This document shows, piece after piece, positions 50,201-62,200 of a stretch of DNA of 64,000 nt; positions within the stretch are counted from its first letter, which is position 1, and each line of letters starts with the position of its first letter. The stretch is from positions 57,651,174 to 57,715,173 of the forward strand of contig CM059975.1 of NCBI GenBank assembly GCA_030490835.1, given 5' to 3'. The position numbers were made by a program, and so were the translations under genes. Source of the DNA: Annona cherimola (lineage: Eukaryota > Streptophyta > Magnoliopsida > Magnoliales > Annonaceae). Under the pieces are notes generated by a model. That model saw nothing but the letters and a program-made list of their open reading frames with translations. It did not search any database and was not told the origin of the DNA.

Positions 50201-53200
50201 TACAGGACATGTCCATGGATGAATCTTGCAGTGAGACCAAGGCAGGATTATAAATCAAGGATGCATCATGGGCATGGTGTGCATTGAGGATGCAAATCAC
50301 ATCAGTAACGCAGATAATTGGAGAGGCATTGATGTACTGGGATTTTGCTGAACAGATGCAGTGAGGTTTGTGCTAAGTCAACTTCGTATGTGGCAAGCAA
50401 GGACTACCAGATGGCGCTGAAGTAGTTATGACATGAATGACTACAATACATTTAGTGCTCATGTGGTGCACTTGCAGATAGGGCTTGGACCACACCTCTT
50501 AGATGGCAAAGCCAGTTCTCTAAAGCAGGCAGCACTTAGTACACCCTCTCCCCTAGGTGTCTTAGATGTGGGACGTGTAGGACTGTTTTCACATGAGTGA
50601 ATCAAGGACATGCAGCTTGAGCAGGGCTTAACGTGTGCCTAAGTGGTTAGCTTCCATCCATCTATCACATATTCCTTAGACTTTCATTTGTGAGTCATGT
50701 ACGCATAGGACTTAGAATCTTAAGTGTTCTGGTTGAATCTTAAGTGTTCTGGTGCAAAAGTCATGGGCAGACTATATATTCTATGCAAGAGTATTGTTTC
50801 CTTAGTAAAGGTTGGGAACCTTGGTTTTGGTATAAGTTGCTCGTGTTGATTTGATTTTGGTTCATCTCGCTCTTAGTTTTGGGTCAATTACCTTCAATTT
50901 GATTTCATAGCATGGGATAAGGCTGCTAAGATCAAAGATATTAGGCTAGCATCTGATGTGGAACCATATGATGGTCCGAACCCATGACGCTTGGGTTGTT
51001 ACACATTCTCCCTATGTGTAATGCCTTAATTCTAAATATAAATCATAAGACTTCGGGACTAGGCTACCATTTTTTTTAAAATAGCAAATTGGCATCAAAA
51101 GGTTTAGGATACTAGCAAAGAAATTAGGTTGTATAGATGATTAGAAGATATAGATTGATACATACCATTCCACCGAAGCTGTCTAGGATGGTGAGAGAGA
51201 TGCATTGCAACTTCAACTCAGCACTAATATTTTCCCTTGTCTTAGGTTTCACATAGTCACCGATCCCATATGCTAAATGATTCGATGGCTTCTTCAGATC
51301 TGATCGTGCAAGAAATGTGCTGGCCTGACGAAAACCACAATAAGTAATGTCAATTTTTCGATCATATTTGAAGGAAGAAATGGTACACACAACAATTTTT
51401 AGAGTTTAGGAATTTAACAAAAATATGTAAAGCAAGCGAATCCCCTGCGAAATACATTGGTAGGAGAATAGGTAGAGAATGAATATCATTTGCAGTATTT
51501 CCTCTCAAGAACTTTCTTTAGAAATTTGATTTGGAAATAAAATTCGAGCTACCAATCAAAGAATAGCTACTTTCATGCAAATTGCGTAAGGGATACGAAC
51601 ACTTTCAGCCTGCACATCACAGAAAATGGCTTATGGGAGACTTTCACCTAAACATTTATCCTGATTACGGTCCTTAAGTTGTAGTTGCCTATCTCAACTA
51701 AAAAATCATAGCTTGACTGGCACTTCACCAAAAAACATTTCAATATGAAAAATATGAAGATATTAACTGATGTCTTTACAATGATAATCAGTTCCCCATT
51801 AACTTTGGATTTTTTGAAAATAAAGATTGCATATGAGAGTAATAGTAATTCTTTCTGAATTTATAATTTATAGATCTGAGAAAATTTGTCACTATTGTCA
51901 CGAGTGGTTTTCTAAGTAAGATTAACCATATGAGTTAGTTCTCTCATTGCTGTCTATCTTACGCCATATCACTAAATTCAAGCGTACATACAAATTTCCT
52001 AATGATTTCTAATGTTTCCCTTTTCATGCCTTTAGGTCAATTAGTAGGTAGAGTTTATCTTTCATCATTTTTTATTAACAATTATTTATTAGAAAAAATA
52101 GGAATTTGTGCTAGCTTAAACTTATTTGATAAATATTTTAGGATATACAGGTACTAATTAATATGGATTTCTGAAAACAAATAATATGGGTTGATTAACT
52201 ATTCATTAGGTTAATTAAAGGAAATTCTCCAATGAACTGGTTGCAACCTGAAAACTTTCGGGTTTTGCTCTTGCTCTTGCTTTTGCTGTAGTTTCTTTCT
52301 TTTTTACATTTTCAATTAGATCCAAACCATTCATTATATTTAAATTATTTTTTAGTCTAAATATAAAAAACCAGCTCAATTGAAAGCTTTTATAATCTAA
52401 GGGTTAATAAATCAATTTTAGGGAAATCCTATGTAGCTGCATTTGTTCTGAATCATATACATATCTACTTTACATGATTTTTCTAATCATAAAAATATTT
52501 ATTGACAAAAATATGAATATATGATGCATTGACTTTGCTCAAAATAAAAGCCAAAAAATGTGAAAAAATGAAAGGCTGAAATTTTGCAACAAGTTTCATG
52601 AGTATTTCCAGTTAATTAATTGATATTTTGTATTAATTTCGAAATTATTATGACTATTATTCATATGCCCTCATTCATACATGAGCTCAACCACATGCAT
52701 CCTAGTGTTACAAAATATGGTTTGGTTGTAATTACAACATTAACAAACAATAGGGTATTTGTGTAAACAGAGATTTGAAGCAAGTAGAAGAGCAGGTTTC
52801 GTTATTTTCCAATTATCATTACTGTGTAATGACTAACAATGATCTATTTGTGAATAGTAATGATTAACAAAGATTTAATTATCTCACACTGATTATTAGT
52901 TCATGTATTATCTCAAACGAAGTACGCTCTTTCTCTTTCTTTTGTTTTTTTTAACTAAATTAAGTATACTATTCAGGTACATTAAGACCTGTTACATCTG
53001 ATATTTATTTTTAATCATTCATTAAATGATGGCATTGATATCTTGCTTTTGCTCTAAATTTGTATCCATGTTGAGTTTGTCTTAGCTTACGAGGATTTTT
53101 GAAATTTTTTTGTTAGTTTTTCTATTTTTTCAATTTTACTGATAAAAATGATGCTATCTGTAATAGAAACAGTAATACTGACAACCAATAAATTCTTACC

Positions 53201-56200
53201 AAAAAACGAAGTCAGCACAAATCAATATATTGGGAGCTCATGATGGCTCTAACAAATTTTTCTGTCATTGAAAATTTTCTATTTTTACCTCTTAATATTC
53301 TGGAAGTTCCAAATACAAATTAAGTATTGTTGTAAACGTCACTAATATTTTTTTCATAGAGACCTCATTCAATGATGACCAATATGTTACATAATTCTAG
53401 TTAAGACCACAAAAAGTCTACCAGCAGAATATCATGGTCGCAAACATACTACTCTAAGCCTTCATGAAAGCATAAAGGCAATGGTTGAAGAGGAAAACCA
53501 TTATCAGCTAAAACCACCCAGTCAACAAAAATTGTACCCAAAAAGCATAATTAGGGAGTTGAGGTCAACTAAAGCCACCAGTGTAAGATTGGCCTATATC
53601 AGTCCATGCATAATTAAGAATGATCAGCACTCATCCAACCAGAAAGTCAATAATGGTAAGCCAGTTTAAAACCGGCCCATCTCAGAGCATGAATTGTTAA
53701 GATTGATCAGAACTTACTCAAAACATTCAAGATTGGGCCCAACAAGATAACTCTAATCTCAAGCTAGAAAAGTATTAATCATGACCTGATTTTCAACCTT
53801 CCAGATGCTCCAACAATCTGAACCCTTTGAACTAGAAGACCCAGAAATTGGAGACTCTGAAATGTTTGCTTGAGTGACTAGATCCATCCTAGGACAGCAA
53901 AAGAACTCTGCAGATGGGGCTTCGTCTGTTCTAGATACAATACATCCAAGAGAAGCATAACCAGGTGGAGCAATTGGGTACCAGAAGAAAATTTCATCAA
54001 ACCCCTTTCCAGAGATGTATGCAACTTTAGTGAACTGCACAGGTTTGGAAGAAATCCCAGAACTGTCATGTTTGAACACCAACCCCAAAGTGGGAGGCTC
54101 TAATCTGCAGTGAAGAAAAAAACTGTAACGAATGCATTATTATGTAGAAACTTAAAAATGGAAATGTGGTCTGAAAATTAAACTCACCCTTCAACTATAC
54201 AGTCACCAAGAATAGAGAAGCCAGGGCGTGGTGCTGGTCTCCATATTGAAACTGGCCTGCGGAGATCACAACCCTTGTCCCACCATATCCTTTCAAAATG
54301 TGGAGTAGATACATAAAAACTACTGGGTCTTGAAATTGACCTAAGGACATCCCATCCAGAAGAGTTACTGTGGTTGCTCTCTTCCTGACTCATAACATCA
54401 TTAGCAGTAGGACTTGAACTTTCATTATCATTGTATGAAAGATGCATGCCAGGATTTCTAAAAAGAATCTGGTGCAAGTCATAGGCAGCATCCTTTGGGG
54501 GAGATTCCACTGTGTCATGTGCATAGAATGATCCAACAGAATTGTCGAAACGCCAAATACTAAATCCACGAGAAAACCTACAAGTAAGAAAGGAAATTTA
54601 AACAATCACAAGCATTTGTACTAACAAACTTCAGCTCAATTTTGAGTTCTTGTTAGAAAGCTGTCCATTATCATATGAAAAATAAACAAACAACCGGAGC
54701 AGTTTCTTGACATAAACTAAATTACTTCAAAAAATTTTGGAAAAAAAAAAAAAAAAAAAAAAAAAACAGTGGCTACAATTAAATCAACAGCATCAATGCG
54801 CCAATGACCATCAATCTTCATTCCTTTTTCTATGCTTCGTACACAAAAATACAGGAGAATTGTAAATGGCAGAGTGGATGATATGCAAGATATTACATTG
54901 ATGAATTGTAGAGGGAACCTCCAATAATGTAGTAATATAACAGTTTTTTCCCCTTCAAAAAATGAAAGACCAAATTAAATACATCACTGTAGGTTCGTCA
55001 CATCTATTGTTTTTTATATGGTCTATGTTCTACTTCTCCAGCAAAAGAATATGAGCAAAGAAATGAATTTGTGACAGATCCAAGGAGAGAAGGAAGGAAG
55101 AAAACAAAAGGAAGATTCAAACACAGTTACAAAGTATGTTGCATTTAGAGTAGAAACAAAAGTAAAGCATTTTCGCAGAGACTTAAGAAATACCTCGAAT
55201 TTGGTTGAAGAGTTATAACACAGTCAGAAAGTCCTGAAGATGATGCTAGATCAGACCGTAAGCAATATACAACATGATTAGGAGGGGGTTTTCTTCCTAC
55301 ACTTGCCACACATCCTAATGTTATGTAACCCTGAGGTGCAACTGGTAGCCAAAGTGAACAGACATCACTATCACCATTTTGCCCTTCATGACCTTCAGAT
55401 CCATTGAAGCAAGAGAATGAACCAATGAGATGAAAACCCAATGGCTTTCTGACGCGACTGTAACTATTGTTCACTGCCATAACTGTCTGTGTAGGAGGGA
55501 CAGGCCTGCAAAAATATTGAAATCATTACCAAAATTTAGTCAATATTCTTATTAAAGCTCACCTTTACTTCGGAAAGAACAAATTAGTTTGATTGAAAGA
55601 AAGCAACATAATAAACCAATAAAATGAAATGAACAACAGGAAATTGAAAGAAAGAAACATAATAAACCAATAAAATGAAATGAACAACAGGAAAAGTATC
55701 ACGGAGGAAAAGAAAAGTATTAGAAAATACGTTTATAGATCTTCAAAATCATTAATCATAAACAATATGATACGGTTGTATCGTGTCGTAATGTATGAAA
55801 CAGACTTTTTTTAAGGAAAAAAAATACGAAAACATATGCTAAGAATTCAGAATTTTGGGAAATGCAAAAACATAATAGTTTTTTTTTTCGACAAAAAAAA
55901 TATATAGTCACTTTATTACATTTTGCCTATATATGATGGTGTATCAGTCCATTTTCTTTTATAAGTAGCTGCCTAGATAATGCCTTTATACACCTATTTG
56001 GTTTCAATTTGCAAATTGCAACTACATATTGGAATATCATGCTCAACTAAGGAACAAACATTAAGACAATATAAGTAGACAAAAAAATAACAAATTAGTA
56101 TACACAGCACACACCACTCCAGTAAAAATATATACAGCAGTTCTGTTTATTGTTCGAATCTGGAGAATTTCCAAAATATACCTCACAAAATGTATAATAA

Positions 56201-59200
56201 CATCAGAATTACATTTTAAATCATAAATCGTACATATTTGCATGCGCGAAAGGTAAAGCCCATAAATAAGTTGATAATATTTATTTTCTAGAGGGTACAA
56301 AATACTTATTTTATTTTTCTAAAAATTTCTGTATATTCAAAAAATGTCATAAAGATCTTTTAATATATTTTATAAGACTATATGCATTATCGTGTAGGCT
56401 TATAGGTTAGACGTAAAAAAATGAGGGTAAAGGAGAAGAAATTTAGGGGAAAAAATTATGCGAAAGAGTGAAAAAACATATTTTTTCACATTTACATTCA
56501 TCCACCCAATACACCCCCATGTAGAGCGATATGTATCAGCCGATACACCAATGTATCCAGTATCAGAATGGCAATACTGATACAATACAATTGAAAAGGG
56601 AGCATATCAGCTGATCTTTGAATCCATGAATAAATTTGATAAATAAAATTTAGGAAGTATCTAGTGGTTCTAGTTTTATCCATATTTTTAGGAGATGTTT
56701 TATTTGGATTCTATTAATCTAGTTTTCTATTTGTAAAGATCCATGTGTCCATCTAGTGGATATCACATGTCAACTTGGAAAGTTTAATTTGACCATAACC
56801 ACATGTAACGGAGATTATGGTTGGCAATGAAAGACCCATCAAAAAAGTTGAGGAATAGAATAAAAATACCAATTGGGATCACCACACACATCCAATTGGC
56901 TCGCGTTCATTCTCATGCACTAATAATAGATCATTGCCCAGACAACATTGAGCAAAAACAACATGAGGAAATTGTATACTCAAGCAAAGACATAAGAGAG
57001 TTTAGGTTGGATCGATCAATAAAGATTCCGTAGGACTATGATTCAGAGTTGTAAAAAGGCATCCATGTATCAATGTTACCCTCACATTTTATTTTTGTCT
57101 ACCGCTGTTGAGATTCAATCAAAGTCATTCATTATGTTCTAACTCATTTATTTAAATAACATGAAAGAAATCATTTTTGCCAAAAAAAAAAAGGCTGTTA
57201 AGGTAAAATGGAGTGTATTTGGAATGGAATTTGAGATTAGACAAACAGGTGGTTGTCGTCAGTATATGTCACATAATATATATTTGAAGGTGAAAAACAT
57301 AGACAATGATGAGGAAAAATAAGTTTGTATTAAAGAGATTCAATGCACCCAAATGCATTGAAACTTAAGTACACCCAGGTGCAAAATCCCTTAAAATTTT
57401 ATTTTTAAATTTTTTTTTTATAGAACTATTAATCTAGGTGTATTTAAGCTATAAGTTCTACTATTTTTGAAGATATTTACTTCAAAAATTGTAGAACTTG
57501 ACTTATAGAATAAATATGCTGCCTTTTTAATTTCTTTTTTGAAAATTTTTGTATAAAACTGTTAAATCCTCCCCTTCTAAAATTATTTTTTTGGAAAATT
57601 TTTGTATAAAACTGTTAATCTAGGTGCATTTAACATATGTATTAAGTTCTACCGGTTCTGAAGATTTGTGTATATATATTTATAATCTAGGTGTATTTAA
57701 TCCAGGTGCATTCAATCACTTTCCGTTATATAATGAACAATGAGATTTTATATGGAATGTAGAAATTCAAAAAATTTCATGATTGGAATCCAATTATGAA
57801 GCAGATGACATGAGCTTAACATTCAAGAAAAGATAACAAATATGTTTAAATGTTTACTTATTCAATAGGAAAGAAATTATTTATATTGAAAATGCAAAAG
57901 AATATTACTAGTCAAAATAATATTATTTCACATGTAAAGATTAAAGCACAATTTTAAGAAGCCATTATACTTATTTTCATTATCTCAAAAGTTAATCACT
58001 CATCCTATAGACCGGTATGATTTTGGATGCAATAAATGTCTATCTAGTATCATGTGGATGATAAATTGATTCAAAACACTTTAACGGACTTTAGGGTCTA
58101 TACTTTTTTGGTGCAACTGAAGCTGAATCATAATGGCTTTTAGTATGCCAACTAAACACATAAATTTAAGTAGGAAGAATGGCTTCCATTTCATTAAATC
58201 ATGGTGGTGGGCCTAAAACATGAGGACAGCACCAATATTTGGGTGCCTGTTGGCAGAATGCAATCATTTCGCAAATAAAAGCATGTTACAATTGTTTGAA
58301 ATCAGAAAGCACAAAAGCAAAGCTACCAAACATGATAACATGGATCCAAATGGATCTTGCCCCAAAAACCGAGCCAAAACAAGCTTCGGTGCAACCACTG
58401 AAAAGGAACAGCATATGAATTGCTATTCCCATAGTTAGTTTTAAGTCTCTACCTTGATGTGATGCAGTCACCTAAAATGACATAATTTGATGGAGCTCGG
58501 GGACGCCAGAAAGTAGGATTGTGACCAGACCGATTTCCTGTAGCCGCAGGCAAGCAGCAAAACACAGTTCAGACATGATTCACTGGCACATCAAAACAAA
58601 TGGGGCGGAGAAAAATATCGTCTCTGTGACAAAGTTGAGAAGCACCTTTTTGTGATACCCAAACTTGATCAAAATTCACACAAGCAGCCAGAACATTTGC
58701 ATTTCCAAATTGCAATGCTTCAGCTGCTTGATTTTGCAAATTAAGCACCAGAGAAATGACACTTAATGAAAGATGTATACAGATGTCAGAAGATATTACA
58801 GATATGTTTGTCTTATCAATAATGGAAGTGTATCCACCAGATATATCCACTGGATCAAGAACAACAATCCCTGAACCAGCTTCAATGGTGAAATCCTTTA
58901 CAACAGTCCGCACCCATTTGTCATTTTCTTTTGCAGCATACCTGCTTAAACAAAAATTAAATACAGTTATGATTCAAAAATAATAATAATAATAATCAAA
59001 CACAGTTCAGATGAATTTGTGTTAGTGAATCTGTTCAACCTCTCCAATTAGGCCCACTATATGAACAAATCAAATTCCAATCCAATAATGGAGTAATATC
59101 ACATGTTTAATTATAGTCAATAAAAGTCTAATGTAGGTCAGACCATTTAAAAAGATATATAATCATCTGTAAAACATCAAAATGACTTAGATGCCTCAGC

Positions 59201-62200
59201 ACAGACATTAGAATGTCATAATAATTTATAGCATTCATCTATATAGAAGTTAGAAAGAATGCTTTAGAAGACATAGATGTTGAATTGGCAGCTATAAAAT
59301 TGATATAACAATCAAAGAAATTTTATTATGCTAAATTTATCCATACACAATAGTGACCCATGTCAAACTTTAATTTGGATGAAGTTGAGATTCTTAGCAA
59401 AATAAATAATTCTACATGAACTAGCCGGATTCAATATCAAATATATAAATAGAAGTGAAATCACGAAATCTATTGATTTGGGCCTACTATGATTATTAAG
59501 GGTGTGTTTGTTTACACTTAAAACTTTTCGCTCACCCCAACTACCCTATTTTGCCCGTATAGAATTAAAACACTTTTTAAAACTGATACAGCAACTCAAA
59601 ATTAGAGAGGCAACCAAGTTGAGAGATTAGAAAACACTTGCTACTATCAAGCTCTATATCGACCCATCCTAATCCTATGCCAATATAGTAAAGCCATGGA
59701 GGGAAACAACTGAATTGGGAGATTTCCCAAAAACTGAAGATTCCAATAAATAAGATCGATTTCAACAAATGCAAAATTCAAAAAGAAAATGAAATCAATA
59801 GCACCTAAGCTGACACAAAGAGATCATGTTGAGAAACTAATTTTAACCTGAAGAATCAAAATATCCCTCCACAATCAAGTACAAGGCAATTAAGCTGAAA
59901 AATATTAAATCAAACAAAACAAGTACAGAAAACAAAGAAGATCAAGAATTATGAAATCATGAGTAACTCTTATGCAAATATGCTATGCAAGAATTAACAT
60001 AATTAAAGCTCACATATAGCTGAGATCCAATTTCGCACGTAGCAGCTTTTCTCCATGTAAGGAATCATCAGAGGACAACTTCGAACTATCATAGAAGGTA
60101 AACTCAGAAGAAACAACCTACACAGCATACAATAGCCAATCATGTACTCAATAATGATAAGAATAGATAAACCTAGAATTTATATGACTGTGTGAGTTAA
60201 TGCATCTAGAATTTATACGACTGCCAATTGTCAATTATTTTAAGGAATTTTATAAGATGACTTCAACTGTCCATTCATTATTGGGTAGAATGTTGGATTT
60301 TTAATAAAAACAAATACATAAATGTAGCTGAAACGTCAATTAAGACAGACATAGGGTAAAACAAGTAATTACAGATGCCTGAACGCATAGAGCTCCTGTA
60401 GTAAGGCAACCATGTACACAGTATTACCAACATTTTATTACCAACAGGTGGTTTCCTGTTATTCAAACTCACAACTTTTGCTCGCAAATGCTGTAACTCT
60501 TCAAGTAACTTTTGGTCATGAATGCACTAACTCTTAAAGTTGAGTCAAGGCGCAGGTATATACGCAAACTATGTGAGGTTAATATGTAATTTTGAAAACT
60601 AAATATATTTGTAATTATGGCCAAACTATTGGATTATTTGCAAATTACTCGAAAAATAAAAATAAAAAAATCATTTTGAAATGCCATGTTATTTGTTGCA
60701 TCCACTATAATTAAAAGAAATTCTTTAAATGTTTACACTTAAGAAAATGAGAAAAAATAAAAAGTGAAAACAACCATGAATATACATATTGAAATTTCAT
60801 TATTAACAAAATAGTTGACAATGTCACTTTGTTTTTCATAACCATGTCATCTCATGGTTGTGCCCACCCCTATTGACCACTGAACTGTCTTTGGAATACA
60901 GACAACACTGCGATGTTAAAAGATGTCAGAAGTTATAGTCAATTCCCTTTTTCTTTGAACCCAGAACCTCTTACACGCACCCATGCACATGCCACCACCT
61001 GATCATCCAGATTTGACTTACGGTCAGTTTTTTATGCAAATTCCAAATGCACTTTTCGTTAATGCTTTTCTTGACTTTAAAAAGGAAACTAACAGTCCTA
61101 TTTCATACCAGGTTGAAAAGACACCTGCTTCCAAGTGCTTTTTTGGCCAATTTCTGTGGCAAAATTTTTTATTTTTTTTTTTAAAAAAGAACCAACTAGC
61201 CTCTTGCTCTATGTTTTTGAGGATCTGTCCAAGTTTCTTCGGCTTTGGTTCAATCTCAAAATGGTGGTAAGGAAATGATATGATACTTGAACGTAAAGAA
61301 AGTCATGCCAACTTCAGATGTTGTCATCTAAAAATATTGAAACTTACAGCTTGATTTACATCAGCTGCATATCCAAACAAAAGTAGTGATATGCTCATGA
61401 ACAGCCTAAAATTCATGACATACATCAACAATGAAAGTGGTAGCACGGCTGTTTTCTTTCTGGATTTCATCTCCTTTTTTATATGAAAGACAAAAAAAGT
61501 CTTGTTCTGAAATTTCATGGTACATAGTAAAAAGAATGTCTTAGTGAAATTTGACATCATAGAGATGAAAAATTATCTAAATTAACATCAGCAACAATAA
61601 ATTTTCATAGGTGATGAGAGGGAGACTACTGAACAAAATTAAATTACCTGAGCTTCAAATGTAGTACTTTGCATCTGATTCAATGAATTGCCGTCGAATG
61701 CCGTAGAAACTAAGGAAACAGATGCGTCTTGAAGAGGCTGTTGACTAACTTCACTTATTTTTGGTGCAAAACTATCTAACAATGAAATATCCACACCATC
61801 CTCCTTGGACACTGAATAGCTACTGTCATTGCTTAAGTATGTAAATTTCCTCAGAAGGGCACCATTCTAAAGACCAAAAGTTTACATGGAGTAAGCCACA
61901 TAATGCAAAACAAATTAATATTTTAACAGCTTCTACTTTACACACACAGAAATATATAATCACTGGAACCTTGTTCTTAAGATATGCGCCAGGATCAAAT
62001 GAGTTAATGTGATAATATACAAAACAAGGTATCTGGCATGACTCATGGACATATTGAGCAATCATATGAAGAGTAACATTTTATACTTACTCACAAACGA
62101 CACTCCTCTCCTCAACTGAAAGAGTCAATAGAGCAAAAACTTAAAGTGGGAACTTGACATTCTCAAAGGAAGTGCCACTATTTTTAAATTATGTAGAATA

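Larger units (their letters stand above)
53786..58941 (-). other. VPS13 exons 5-9: two Vps62/DUF946-type repeats
   Basis: Window residues about 362-829. The same pattern occurs twice: FWRPRAPSNYVILGDC then LWLPVAPQGYITLGCVAS, and SIWRPAPRPGFSILGDC then FWYPIAPPGYASLGCIVS. This matches the plant Vps62 (DUF946) family fold inserted in plant VPS13 proteins. Both repeats look intact. Confidence 0.8.
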
